DNA from: Streptomyces sp. PTY087I2
Lineage (GTDB): Bacteria; Actinomycetota; Actinomycetes; Streptomycetales; Streptomycetaceae
Assembly (NCBI RefSeq): GCF_001687325.1
Contig: NZ_LZRD01000007.1
Span: forward strand, 104,171-168,170
Direction of reading: 5' to 3'
DNA length: 64,000 bases
Positions 8,995 to 17,406 of this stretch are shown here, one piece after another. The notes beneath the pieces are model-generated. The model did no database searches, was not told where the DNA came from, and saw only the letters and a list, made by a program, of their open reading frames with translations. Every line of letters starts with the position of its first letter. Positions within the stretch are counted from its first letter, which is position 1. The position numbers and the translations under genes are program-made.

Positions 8995-9320
8995 CAGTGG
9001 GCCCCTCCCAGATTGAGGACGACGACCCCGGCGACGATCAGGGCGATGCCCGCGATCTTGACCAGGCTGCTGGACTCCCCGAGGAAGATGATCCCGATGA
9101 GGGCGACGGCCGCGGTGCCGACGCCGGCCCAGATGGCGTACGCGGTGCCCACGGAGAGCGTCTTGAGGGTCTGGGCGAGCAGGGTGAAGGCGATGAGGTA
9201 GCCCACCACGGTGCCGAGCGAGGGCCAGAGCCGGGTGAAGCCCTCGCTGTACTTCATGGCCGTCGTCCCGGCCACCTCCGCCGCGATGGCGCCGGCGAGC
9301 AGTCCGTATGCGTATCCCAT
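8994..9320 (-). CDS. Small multidrug resistance (SMR/EmrE-SugE type) transporter, 108 aa
   Basis: Four membrane helices, the conserved membrane glutamate of EmrE (here E15 in GAIAAEVAGT), the YAIWAGVG motif in helix 3 and the usual length identify a proton-coupled SMR exporter acting as a dimer. It is the first gene of a two-gene operon with a TetR repressor. The ATG at 9320 has no ribosome-binding site; TACAGT lies seven bases upstream (9328-9333), which suggests leaderless transcription. Confidence 0.93.
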   Translation of the reverse strand: MGYAYGLLAGAIAAEVAGTTAMKYSEGFTRLWPSLGTVVGYLIAFTLLAQTLKTLSVGTAYAIWAGVGTAAVALIGIIFLGESSSLVKIAGIALIVAGVVVLNLGGAH

Positions 9321-9360
9321 GTGTACGACTGTACCCAACGTTACGTACGGCCGTACATAT
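9319..9360 (-). promoter_or_regulatory. GTAC-rich operator/promoter of the SMR-tetR operon
   Basis: A 12-bp perfect palindrome, GTACGGCCGTAC (9345-9356), and a second GTAC-N4-GTAC element (9323-9334) flank the -10 candidate TACAGT (9328-9333). The whole block is a larger imperfect palindrome centred on AACGTT (9337-9342). This position suits autorepression by the TetR protein. Confidence 0.6.
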
Positions 9361-9443
9361 CATCGGCCCGCGTCGGGGGCGCTACGGTGTGCCGACTGAA
9401 CGAACGGCCCGGCCGACCGGGCCGACGACTCGACGGAGACGCA

Positions 9444-10589
9444 GTGGCGCAGGACGCAGGGTGGGGCGGTGGCCCGTACGGGGGCGCGCCCCACGGTGGG
9501 GGGCCCTTCCACGGGGGCGCGCAGGGACCGGGCGGCGGCTGGCACGGCGGATGGGCCGCACCGCCCAAGCCCGGGGTGATACCCCTGGCGCCGCTGAGGA
9601 TCTCGGACATGCTCAGCGGCGCCTTCTCGACGCTCGGCCGGTACTGGAAGCCGCTGATCGGCATGGCGCTGACGCTGTTCGGCGCGGCGACGCTCGTGAT
9701 GATCCTCGCGCTGGTGGTGGCGGCCTCCGCCGTCGCGACCCAGTGGGACGAGCTGACGTCCCCGGGGTCTCCGGACGCGGCGCAACTGGTCCCGCTGGGC
9801 GTCGCGTTCGGTGTGCTGATGGTCCTCGGCATGATCACCTATCTGCTGGCGTCGGCCGTGGTGCAGGCGGCGGTGCCCGTCGTGCTCCAGGAGGCCGTCC
9901 TGGGCCGCCCGATCCGCTTCGGGGAGGTCTGGAAGCGGGCGTGGGCGCGGGTCTGGTCGATCATCGGCACGGTGTTCCTGACCGGGCTGATCATGATCGT
10001 CCCGCTGGCGCTCTTCCTGGCCGGTTTCGCCGGGCTGATGATCTACGCGATCTCGCTGGGCGACGAGGACGGCATGGTGCCGCTGATCGTCGTCGGGCTC
10101 ATCGGCGCGCTGCTCATCGGCCCGTTCGCGGTCTGGCTCTGGGTGCGGTTCTCACTGGCCCCGACGGTCGTGGTCTTCGAGCACCAGCGCCCGGTCGCGG
10201 CCCTGCGCCGCTCGGCCCAGCTGGTGCGCGGCACCTGGTGGCGGGTCTTCGGCGTCGGGCTGCTCGCCTACGTACTCGCGTCCATGATCGGCTACCTGAT
10301 CCAGATGCCGTTCCAGATGGTCGGCATGGTCCCCGGCCTGTTCGAACCCGAGGACATGGGCGCCGACCCGACCGGCGGGGAGCTCATCGCCCTGTTCGGC
10401 GGTCTGCTCCTGCTGTCGTTCCTCAGCCAGCTGATCGCCCAGCTGTTCACGGCGATCTTCCCGCCGCTGGTGGTCGGCCTGCTCTACGTCGACCTCCGCA
10501 TGCGTTCGGAGAACCTGGGCCCGGTCCTGGCCGAGGCGGCGGGAGCGACGCTGCCCGAGCAGTACGGGCCGCCACCCGCCCACGTCTGA
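9444..10589 (+). CDS. Integral membrane protein, GPDPase membrane-domain family, 381 aa
   Basis: A Gly/Pro/His-rich cytoplasmic N-terminus of about 45 residues is followed by roughly six membrane helices and the C-terminal signature LLYVDLRMRSENLG. This arrangement is typical of actinobacterial proteins annotated as glycerophosphoryl diester phosphodiesterase membrane domain, although no catalytic phosphodiesterase domain is present. The GTG at 9444 has GGAG five bases upstream. Function is unknown. It is convergent with the suf operon across a strong terminator. Confidence 0.82.
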   Translation: MAQDAGWGGGPYGGAPHGGGPFHGGAQGPGGGWHGGWAAPPKPGVIPLAPLRISDMLSGAFSTLGRYWKPLIGMALTLFGAATLVMILALVVAASAVATQWDELTSPGSPDAAQLVPLGVAFGVLMVLGMITYLLASAVVQAAVPVVLQEAVLGRPIRFGEVWKRAWARVWSIIGTVFLTGLIMIVPLALFLAGFAGLMIYAISLGDEDGMVPLIVVGLIGALLIGPFAVWLWVRFSLAPTVVVFEHQRPVAALRRSAQLVRGTWWRVFGVGLLAYVLASMIGYLIQMPFQMVGMVPGLFEPEDMGADPTGGELIALFGGLLLLSFLSQLIAQLFTAIFPPLVVGLLYVDLRMRSENLGPVLAEAAGATLPEQYGPPPAHV

Positions 10590-10606
10590 CGACCCGCCGC
10601 ACGGGA

Positions 10607-10647
10607 AACGGCCGTGCCCGCCAGGATTCCTGGCGGGCACGGCCGTT
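10607..10647. terminator. Bidirectional hairpin between membrane protein gene and suf operon
   Basis: A perfect 20-bp inverted repeat (10607-10626 with 10628-10647) lies midway between the convergent stop codons. Confidence 0.92.
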
Positions 10648-10670
10648 CATCGCTCTCCGGGAGCGCGGGA

Positions 10671-11009
10671 TCAGACGTTGAACCCCAGCGCGCGGAGCTG
10701 CTCGCGTCCGTCGTCGGTGATCTTGTCCGGGCCCCACGGCGGCATCCAGACCCAGTTGATCCGGAGCTCGTTGACGATGCCGTCCGTGGCGGACTTCGCC
10801 TGGTCCTCGATGACGTCGGTCAGCGGGCAGGCCGCGGACGTCAGGGTCATGTCGAGGGTGGCGATGTTGGCGTCGTCGACGTGGATGCCGTAGATCAGGC
10901 CCAGGTTGACGACGTCGATGCCCAGCTCGGGGTCGACGACGTCGTACAGCGCCTCGCGGACCTCCTCCTCGGAGGCCGGCTTCATGGTCGCGGTCTCGTT
11001 GTCGCTCAT
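10671..11009 (-). CDS. sufT: SufT-type Fe-S cluster assembly factor (DUF59/MIP18 domain), 112 aa
   Basis: It has the DUF59 signature DVVDPELGIDVVNLGLIYGI and the conserved cysteine in TSAACPLTDVIED. Proteins of this family help maturation or transfer of Fe-S clusters. It is the last gene of the suf operon and its ATG overlaps the sufU stop (ATGA), so translation is coupled. Confidence 0.92.
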   Translation of the reverse strand: MSDNETATMKPASEEEVREALYDVVDPELGIDVVNLGLIYGIHVDDANIATLDMTLTSAACPLTDVIEDQAKSATDGIVNELRINWVWMPPWGPDKITDDGREQLRALGFNV

Positions 11010-11461
11010 GCGGTCTTCCCTTCGGACAGCGCCTTGGCCGTCGCGTCCTTCCACGCCATCCAGCTCAGCAGCGCGCACTTGACCCGGGCGGGGTACTTCG
11101 AGACGCCGGCGAACGCGACGGCGTCCTCCAGCACCTCCTCCATCGCGTCGTCCGGCTCCAGCTGGCCCTTGGACTGCATCAGCTCCAGGAAGGCGTCCTG
11201 GATCTTCTGCGCCTGGGACAGCTCCTTGCCGACGAGCAGCTCGTTCAGCACGGAGGCGGAGGCCTGGCTGATGGAGCAGCCCTGGCCCTCGTAGCTCACG
11301 TCGGCGATGGTCTCGCCGTCGTACTTCACGCGGAGCGTGATCTCGTCGCCGCACGTCGGGTTGACGTGGTGCACCTCGGCGTCGCCGTCCCGCAGGCCGC
11401 GCCCGTGGGGGTGCTTGTAGTGGTCCAGGATCACTTCCTGGTACATCGAATCAAGCTTCAC
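11006..11461 (-). CDS. sufU: SufU zinc-dependent sulfurtransferase / Fe-S scaffold, 151 aa
   Basis: IscU/SufU-type protein with the three conserved cysteines in NPTCGDEI, GQGCSISQAS and RVKCALLSW. In Gram-positive bacteria SufU accepts persulfide sulfur from SufS. I chose the GTG at 11461 because GAGGG lies seven bases upstream; the ATG at 11446 (MYQEVILDHY) is the alternative. It sits 10 bases after sufS. Confidence 0.94.
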   Translation of the reverse strand: MKLDSMYQEVILDHYKHPHGRGLRDGDAEVHHVNPTCGDEITLRVKYDGETIADVSYEGQGCSISQASASVLNELLVGKELSQAQKIQDAFLELMQSKGQLEPDDAMEEVLEDAVAFAGVSKYPARVKCALLSWMAWKDATAKALSEGKTA

Positions 11462-11471
11462 CGTTACGCCC

Positions 11472-12740
11472 TCAGCCGAAGAAGTTCCGTACGTGCTCCA
11501 GGCCGTCCACCAAGGCGTCGACCTCGGCGGGCGTGGAGTACAGATAGAACGACGCTCGCGTCGTCGCGGGAATTCCGTACCGCAGGCAGACCGGGCGGGC
11601 GCAGTGGTGGCCGACCCGGACGGCGACGCCCTGCTCGTCGAGGACCTGGCCCACGTCGTGCGGGTGGATGTCGCCGAGCGTGAAGGAGATCGCCGCACCG
11701 CGGTCCTCGGCCGTCGTCGGACCGATGATCCGCAGGTCGGGGACCTCCAGCAGACGCTTCAGCGCGTACTCGGTGATCGCCTTCTCGTGCTGGTGGATCT
11801 TCTCCATGCCGATCGAGGTGAGGTAGTCCACGGCCGCGCCGAGGCCGACGGCCTGGGCGATCGGGGGCGTACCGGCCTCGAACTTGTGCGGCGCGGGGGC
11901 GTACGTCGACGAGTGCATCGACACGGTCTCGATCATCTCGCCGCCGCCGAGGAACGGAGGCAGGTCCTCCAGGAGCTCCTGCCGTCCCCACAGCACGCCG
12001 ATGCCGGTCGGGCCGACCATCTTGTGGCCGGTGAAGGCCACGAAGTCCGCCTGGAGCGCCTGCACGTCGAGCACCATGTGCGGGGCCGCCTGCGAGGCGT
12101 CGATGCATACCAGCGCGCCGACCTGCTGGGCGCGGCGGATGATCCGCTCGACCGGGTTGACCGTGCCCATGATGTTGGAGACCAGCGTGAAGGAGACGAT
12201 CTTCGTCTTCTCGGTGATGATCTCGTCGATGTTCGACAGGTCGAGCCGGCCGTCGTCGGTGATGCCGAACCACTTCAGCTTCGCGCCGGTGCGCTGCGCG
12301 AGCAGCTGCCACGGCACGATGTTGGAGTGGTGCTCCATCTCCGTGGTGACGATCTCCGTGTCGCGGTCCACCCGATAGGGCTCGTCCGCCCAGCCGAGCA
12401 TGTTCGCCACGAGGTTCAGCGACTCCGAGGCGTTCTTCGTGAAGATCACCTCGTCACGGCTGGGTGCGTTGATGAAGGCGGCGACCTTGTCGCGGGCGCC
12501 CTCGTACAGCGCGGTGGCCTCCTCGGCGATCGTGTAGACGCCGCGGTGCACGTTCGCGTTGTGGCGTTCGTAGTACGCGTTCAGCGCGTCGAGGACCTGG
12601 CGCGGCTTCTGCGAGGTCGCCGCGGAGTCCAGGTACACGACCTTCTTGCCGTCGTGGACCGTGCGGTCCAGGAGCGGGAAGTCCTTGCGGATCGCCTCGG
12701 TGTCGAGGAGGCCGGAGAGCCCCTGTCGGGCGTCAGTCAC
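11472..12740 (-). CDS. sufS: Cysteine desulfurase SufS, 422 aa
   Basis: PLP-dependent fold-type I class-II desulfurase. It carries the PLP lysine in TGHKMVGPTG, the conserved TEMEHHSN and the catalytic cysteine in VGHHCARPVC. It frees sulfur from cysteine as a persulfide for cluster assembly. Its ATG overlaps the sufC stop by four bases, which indicates translational coupling. Confidence 0.96.
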   Translation of the reverse strand: MTDARQGLSGLLDTEAIRKDFPLLDRTVHDGKKVVYLDSAATSQKPRQVLDALNAYYERHNANVHRGVYTIAEEATALYEGARDKVAAFINAPSRDEVIFTKNASESLNLVANMLGWADEPYRVDRDTEIVTTEMEHHSNIVPWQLLAQRTGAKLKWFGITDDGRLDLSNIDEIITEKTKIVSFTLVSNIMGTVNPVERIIRRAQQVGALVCIDASQAAPHMVLDVQALQADFVAFTGHKMVGPTGIGVLWGRQELLEDLPPFLGGGEMIETVSMHSSTYAPAPHKFEAGTPPIAQAVGLGAAVDYLTSIGMEKIHQHEKAITEYALKRLLEVPDLRIIGPTTAEDRGAAISFTLGDIHPHDVGQVLDEQGVAVRVGHHCARPVCLRYGIPATTRASFYLYSTPAEVDALVDGLEHVRNFFG

Positions 12741-13501
12741 GCGGAAGCGCCACCCTTCGTGTAGGCCTCGTAGCCCTCGTTCTCCAGCTGGTCGGCCAGC
12801 TCGGCGCCGCCGGAGGCCGCGATCCGGCCGTTGGCGAAGACGTGGACGAAGTCGGGCTGGATGTACTTGAGGATGCGGGTGTAGTGCGTGATCAGCAGGG
12901 TGCCGACCTCGCCGGTCGCGCGGACCCGGTTGACGCCCTCGGAGACGGTCTTGAGCGCGTCGACGTCCAGGCCGGAGTCGGTCTCGTCGAGGACGGCGAT
13001 CTTCGGCTTGAGGAGCTCCAGCTGAAGGATCTCGTGGCGCTTCTTCTCACCGCCGGAGAAGCCCTCGTTGACGTTGCGCTCGGCGAAGGCCGGGTCCATC
13101 TGGAGCTCGGCCATCGTCTCCTTGACCTCCTTGACCCAGGTACGCAGCTTGGGGGCCTCGCCGCGGATGGCGGTGGCGGAGGTGCGCAGGAAGTTGGAGA
13201 CCGAGACACCGGGGATCTCGACGGGGTACTGCATGGCGAGGAACAGGCCGGCGCGGGCCCGCTCGTCGACGGACATCTCCAGGACGTCCTCGCCGTCCAG
13301 GGTGACCGAACCGCCGGTGATCGTGTACTTGGGGTGACCCGCGAGCGAGTACGCGAGGGTGGACTTGCCGGACCCGTTGGGGCCCATGATGGCGTGGGTC
13401 TCGCCCTGCTTCACGGTCAGGTCGACGCCCTTGAGGATCTCCTTCGTGGCGTTGTCGGCCTCGACGGTGACGTGCAGGTCGCGGATTTCAAGCGTTGCCA
13501 T
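12737..13501 (-). CDS. sufC: SufC ABC-type ATPase, 254 aa
   Basis: It has Walker A GPNGSGKST, the SufC-type signature NEGFSGGEKKRHEI and Walker B AVLDETDSGLD. SufC works with SufB and SufD in the SufBC2D cluster-assembly scaffold. It lies seven bases after the Rieske ferredoxin gene and overlaps sufS. Confidence 0.96.
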   Translation of the reverse strand: MATLEIRDLHVTVEADNATKEILKGVDLTVKQGETHAIMGPNGSGKSTLAYSLAGHPKYTITGGSVTLDGEDVLEMSVDERARAGLFLAMQYPVEIPGVSVSNFLRTSATAIRGEAPKLRTWVKEVKETMAELQMDPAFAERNVNEGFSGGEKKRHEILQLELLKPKIAVLDETDSGLDVDALKTVSEGVNRVRATGEVGTLLITHYTRILKYIQPDFVHVFANGRIAASGGAELADQLENEGYEAYTKGGASA

Positions 13502-13508
13502 GGGTGAC

Positions 13509-13826
13509 TCAGGACTCCTGGGTGACGGAGACGAGCACATCGTCCCCTTCGATCTTTACGGGGTATACGGGGACGGGGCGCGTCGCGGGAAGGCCGGACG
13601 GCTTGCCGGTGCGGAGGTCGAACGCGGATCCGTGCAGCCAGCACTCGATCGCGCAGTCCTCCACCTCGCCCTCCGAGAGGGAGACGTTCGCGTGCGAGCA
13701 GATGTCGTTGATCGCGAACACCTCGCCCTCGGTGCGGACGACGGAGACGGGTGTGCCGTCGAGCTCCACCCGCTTGGGGGTGTCGTCCTCCAGCTCACTC
13801 AGCGCACAGGCCTTGACGAAGGACAT
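13509..13826 (-). CDS. Rieske [2Fe-2S] ferredoxin of the suf operon, 105 aa
   Basis: A NirD/BphF-like Rieske fold with the cluster ligands in CSHAN and CWLHGSAF. It is embedded between sufD and sufC, an arrangement common in actinobacteria, and probably supplies electrons during cluster assembly or repair. The start overlaps the sufD stop (TGATG). Confidence 0.93.
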   Translation of the reverse strand: MSFVKACALSELEDDTPKRVELDGTPVSVVRTEGEVFAINDICSHANVSLSEGEVEDCAIECWLHGSAFDLRTGKPSGLPATRPVPVYPVKIEGDDVLVSVTQES

Positions 13827-15007
13827 CAGACGGACGCCTTCAGCTCGGCCTCGATCTTCTCGATGAGCCGCTCCTCGACGTCCGGCAGGCCGATCTGCTG
13901 GACCAGCTCGGCGAAGAAGCCGCGCACGACGAGGCGGCGGGCCTCCTCGGCCGGGATACCGCGGGACTGGAGGTAGAAGAGCTGCTCGTCGTCGAAGCGG
14001 CCGGTCGCCGAGGCGTGGCCGGCGCCGACGATCTCGCCGGTCTCGATCTCCAGGTTGGGCACGGAGTCGACCCGGGCGCCGTCGGTGAGGACGAGGTTCC
14101 GGTTCATCTCGTAGGTGTCGGTGCCCTCGGCCGCGGCCTGGATGAGGACGTCGCCGATCCAGACGGCGTGCGCGCCGTCGCCCTGGAGGGCGCCCTTGTA
14201 CACCGCGTTGGACTTGCAGTGCGGGGTGTTGTGGTCGACCAGGAGGCGGTGCTCCTGGTGCTGGCCCTTGTCGGTGAAGTACAGACCGAAGAGCTCCGCC
14301 TCGCCGCCGGTGGCCGCATAGGCGACCCGGGGGTGCAGGCGGACGACGTCGCCGCCGAAGGTGACGACGATCGACTTGAAGGAGGCGTCCCGGCCGACCA
14401 GCGCGTTGTGCTGGCCGACGTGGACGGCCGTGTCGTCCCAGTCCTGGACGGAGACGACGGTCAGCTTGGCGCCGTCACCGAGGACGTAGTCGACGTTGGC
14501 GGCGAGCACCGCGTCACCGGTGTGGTCGATGACGACGACGGCCTCGGCGAAGGCGCCCAGCTCGATGAGCTGGTGGCCGAAGGCGGTGCCGCCCTCGCCG
14601 TGCACGGCGATCCGGATCGGCTCGGTGAGCACGGCTTCCTTGGCGACCGTGACGACCGAGGCCTGCTCGAAGGAGCTGTACGCCTGGGCGGCGACCCGGT
14701 CCACGGGGGTGCCGGCCTTGCCGAGCCGGGAGTCGTCCCGGCCGACGGTCTCGACGGTGACACCCTCGGGGGCCTCGATGGCGACCTTCACGCCGCTGCC
14801 GGTGGCGACCGCGGTGCCGTCGTGCAGTCCGCGCAGGCGCTCCAGCGGCGTGAAGCGCCACTCCTCCTCGCGGCCGTGCGGGACGGGGAAGTCCGCGACG
14901 TCGAAGGACGGGGGCGCGCTCATGCGCGTGGCGACGGTCGACTCGGCGGCGACCGCGATGGAGCCGGCGGTGGTGGAGCCCACCGGAGTGTTCTGAGCCT
15001 CAGCCAT
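13826..15007 (-). CDS. sufD: SufD Fe-S scaffold subunit, 393 aa
   Basis: SufB/SufD family right-handed beta-helix protein (EEEWRFTPLERLRGLH near the N-terminus; ASATGRFDDEQLFYLQSRGI and EEARRLVVRGFF at the C-terminus). It forms the SufBC2D complex. The ATG at 15007 is assigned by family alignment; the ribosome-binding site is weak, and an in-frame TTG ten codons upstream is a less likely alternative. About 100 bases separate it from sufB. Confidence 0.93.
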   Translation of the reverse strand: MAEAQNTPVGSTTAGSIAVAAESTVATRMSAPPSFDVADFPVPHGREEEWRFTPLERLRGLHDGTAVATGSGVKVAIEAPEGVTVETVGRDDSRLGKAGTPVDRVAAQAYSSFEQASVVTVAKEAVLTEPIRIAVHGEGGTAFGHQLIELGAFAEAVVVIDHTGDAVLAANVDYVLGDGAKLTVVSVQDWDDTAVHVGQHNALVGRDASFKSIVVTFGGDVVRLHPRVAYAATGGEAELFGLYFTDKGQHQEHRLLVDHNTPHCKSNAVYKGALQGDGAHAVWIGDVLIQAAAEGTDTYEMNRNLVLTDGARVDSVPNLEIETGEIVGAGHASATGRFDDEQLFYLQSRGIPAEEARRLVVRGFFAELVQQIGLPDVEERLIEKIEAELKASV

Positions 15008-15108
15008 GGCTGTCGTAGTGCTCGCTTTCTCAGTCAAGAAGGGGGGTGGTTCGGTGGGGGCGGGGGCGGCCGCGGACGGCCGCCCCGGGTCGTCCTCGGA
15101 TGCGAGGA

Positions 15109-16530
15109 CTAGCCGACCGAACCCTCCATCTGAAGCTCGATCAGCCGGTTGAGCTCCAGGGCGTACTCCATGGGCAGCTCCTTGGCGATCGGCTCGACGA
15201 AGCCGCGCACGATCATCGCCATGGCCTCGAACTCGGTGAGTCCGCGGCTCATGAGGTAGAAGAGCTGGTCCTCGGAGACCTTGGAGACGGTCGCCTCGTG
15301 GCCCATCGACACGTCGTCCTCGCGGACGTCGACGTAGGGGTAGGTGTCCGAGCGGGAGATCGTGTCGACGAGGAGAGCGTCGCAGAGGACGTTGGACTTC
15401 GCGCCCGGCGCGCCCTCGCCGATCTCGATCAGTCCGCGGTAGGACGTACGGCCGCCGCCTCGCGCCACCGACTTGGAGACGATGTTCGAGGAGGTGTTCG
15501 GGGCCATGTGGACCATCTTGGCGCCGGCGTCCTGGTGCTGGCCCTCGCCCGCGAAGGCGATGGACAGGGTCTCGCCCTTGGCGTGCTCGCCCATCAGGTA
15601 GACGGCCGGGTACTTCATGGTGACCTTGGAGCCGATGTTGCCGTCGACCCACTCCATGGTCGCGCCCTCGTAGGCCACGGCCCGCTTGGTGACCAGGTTG
15701 TAGACGTTGTTCGACCAGTTCTGGATGGTCGTGTAGCGGCAGCGGCCGCCCTTCTTCACGATGATCTCGACCACGGCGCTGTGCAGCGAGTCCGAGGAGT
15801 AGATCGGGGCGGTGCAGCCCTCGACGTAGTGGACGTAGGCGTCCTCGTCGACGATGATCAGCGTCCGCTCGAACTGACCCATGTTCTCCGTGTTGATACG
15901 GAAGTAGGCCTGGAGCGGGATGTCCACGTGGACGCCCTTGGGCACGTAGATGAACGAGCCGCCGGACCACACGGCCGTGTTCAGCGAGGCGAACTTGTTG
16001 TCGCCGACCGGGATGACGGTGCCGAAGTACTCCTTGAAGAGCTCCGGGTGCTCCTTCAGCGCGGTGTCGGTGTCCAGGAAGATGACGCCCTGCTCCTCCA
16101 GGTCCTCGCGGATCTGGTGGTAGACGACCTCGGACTCGTACTGCGCGGCGACACCGGCGACGAGGCGCTGCTTCTCCGCCTCGGGGATGCCGAGCTTGTC
16201 GTACGTGTTCTTGATGTCCTCGGGCAGGTCCTCCCAGGAGGCGGCCTGCTTCTCCGTGGAGCGCACGAAGTACTTGATGTTGTCGAAGTCGATGCCCGAC
16301 AGGTCCGAGCCCCAGCTGGGCATGGGCTTCTTGTCGAAGAGCCTGAGGCCCTTGAGCCGCAGCTTCAGCATCCACTCGGGCTCGTTCTTCTTCTCCGAGA
16401 TGTCGCGGACGACAGCCTCGGAGAGACCGCGCTTCGCCGCCGCGCCTGCCGCGTCGGAGTCGGCCCAGCCGAATTCGTACGTACCCAGACCCTCGAGCTC
16501 AGGGTGGGCAGTCTCCGTGGGGAGCGTCAT
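15109..16530 (-). CDS. sufB: SufB Fe-S scaffold subunit, 473 aa
   Basis: Full-length SufB: EFGWADSD near the N-terminus, [18 protein letters not shown] in the core, and [18 protein letters not shown] at the C-terminal helices. It is the cluster-building subunit of SufBC2D. The ATG has GGGAGGAA upstream and overlaps the sufR stop by four bases, so sufB is translationally coupled to its own regulator. Confidence 0.96.
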   Translation of the reverse strand: MTLPTETAHPELEGLGTYEFGWADSDAAGAAAKRGLSEAVVRDISEKKNEPEWMLKLRLKGLRLFDKKPMPSWGSDLSGIDFDNIKYFVRSTEKQAASWEDLPEDIKNTYDKLGIPEAEKQRLVAGVAAQYESEVVYHQIREDLEEQGVIFLDTDTALKEHPELFKEYFGTVIPVGDNKFASLNTAVWSGGSFIYVPKGVHVDIPLQAYFRINTENMGQFERTLIIVDEDAYVHYVEGCTAPIYSSDSLHSAVVEIIVKKGGRCRYTTIQNWSNNVYNLVTKRAVAYEGATMEWVDGNIGSKVTMKYPAVYLMGEHAKGETLSIAFAGEGQHQDAGAKMVHMAPNTSSNIVSKSVARGGGRTSYRGLIEIGEGAPGAKSNVLCDALLVDTISRSDTYPYVDVREDDVSMGHEATVSKVSEDQLFYLMSRGLTEFEAMAMIVRGFVEPIAKELPMEYALELNRLIELQMEGSVG

Positions 16531-17270
16531 GCGGGGTTCCTCCCGGCCGTGCTTGCAGATGCTGAATGGGTGGTCTGTGGGGGTGCTGCGTGGCCGCTGC
16601 GCGGCACATAGGTCGTGCACACGCCGTCGCCGTGGGCGAGGGTGGCCAGCCGCTGCACATGGGTCCCGAGGAGGCTGGAGAAGAATTCCGTCTCCGCCTC
16701 GCACAGCTGTGGGAACTGCTCGGCGACATGCGCCACCGGGCAGTGGTGCTGACACAGCTGTTCGCCCTGCTGCGGGCCCGGCGCGCTTCGCGCCGTAGCA
16801 GCGTACCCGTCGGCGGACAGGGCCTTGGCCAGGGCCTCGGTGCGCCCTTCGGGCTCCGCGGCCTCGACCGCCGCGCGGTACGCCTCGCCCATCGCGGCCA
16901 TCCGGGCGCGGGCGAAGGCGATGACCGCCTCGTCCCCGCCGGATTCGGCGATGAAGCGCAGGGCGTCGGCGGCCAGCTTGTCGTAGGACTGGTCGAAGGC
17001 GTCCCGGCCGCAGTCCGTGAGGGCGAAGACCTTGGCGGGCCTGCCGCGGGTCCGTGCCCCGTACACCCGCTGTTCACGGGCTTCCACGACATCGTCGGTG
17101 ACGAGGGCGTCCAGATGGCGGCGGACGGCGGCCTGGGTGAGGCCGAGACGCTTGGCAAGGTCCGCGACGGTGGAGGGGCCGTGGTCCAGGATGGAGCGCG
17201 CGACCCGGTTGCGCGTCGAGCGCTCACCGGTCGCGAGTTCCTCCTGAGGAGCCCGTCCGTCGTATTTCAC
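16527..17270 (-). CDS. sufR: SufR-type Fe-S-sensing repressor of the suf operon, 247 aa
   Basis: The N-terminal winged helix ([20 protein letters not shown] through [16 protein letters not shown], residues 17-57) is DeoR/ArsR-like. The C-terminal half has four cysteines, C173, C177, C190 and C218 ([22 protein letters not shown]), spaced as expected for a [4Fe-4S] cluster. Holo-SufR represses suf; loss of the cluster relieves repression. The GTG at 17270 overlaps a CAAC-N6-GTTG operator, and no ribosome-binding site is present, so the message is probably leaderless and autoregulated. First gene of the operon. Confidence 0.93.
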   Translation of the reverse strand: MKYDGRAPQEELATGERSTRNRVARSILDHGPSTVADLAKRLGLTQAAVRRHLDALVTDDVVEAREQRVYGARTRGRPAKVFALTDCGRDAFDQSYDKLAADALRFIAESGGDEAVIAFARARMAAMGEAYRAAVEAAEPEGRTEALAKALSADGYAATARSAPGPQQGEQLCQHHCPVAHVAEQFPQLCEAETEFFSSLLGTHVQRLATLAHGDGVCTTYVPRSGHAAPPQTTHSASASTAGRNPA

Positions 17271-17283
17271 AACACCATTGTTG
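17270..17283 (-). promoter_or_regulatory. SufR operator (CAAC-N6-GTTG)
   Basis: CAACACCATTGTTG is a perfect-armed 14-bp palindrome whose first base is also the last base of the sufR GTG start codon. The form CAAC-N6-GTTG matches, as I recall it, the SufR site described in Streptomyces. A bound repressor here would block the transcription start itself. Confidence 0.8.
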
Positions 17284-17342
17284 CGTAATTCATTCGGCCC
17301 TGACAACCACGGTCCGAAACGATCTACGGTGTGGTTCGTCAC

Positions 17343-17356
17343 TTAGGGTTACCTAA
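17343..17356. promoter_or_regulatory. TTAGG-N4-CCTAA palindrome between sufR and ABC exporter
   Basis: TTAGGGTTACCTAA has perfect 5-bp arms. The arms equal the outer arms of the DmdR/IdeR iron box, but the iron box spaces them by nine bases, not four. The factor that might bind here is unknown. Confidence 0.35.
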
Positions 17357-17392
17357 TCTGGCCCCGGGACGGGGCCTCCCGAAGTGCCTGCC

Positions 17393-17398
17393 TAGACT
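17393..17398 (+). promoter_or_regulatory. -10 element, leaderless ABC-exporter promoter
   Basis: TAGACT lies eight bases before the ATG at 17407, and there is no Shine-Dalgarno sequence between them, so the RNA should start at or next to the start codon. Confidence 0.6.
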
Positions 17399-17406
17399 GT
17401 TCCGCC

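Noticed and set aside
17343..17356. Canonical DmdR/IdeR iron box
   Set aside because: Arms match but the spacing is four rather than nine bases, so it is reported only as an unknown palindrome.
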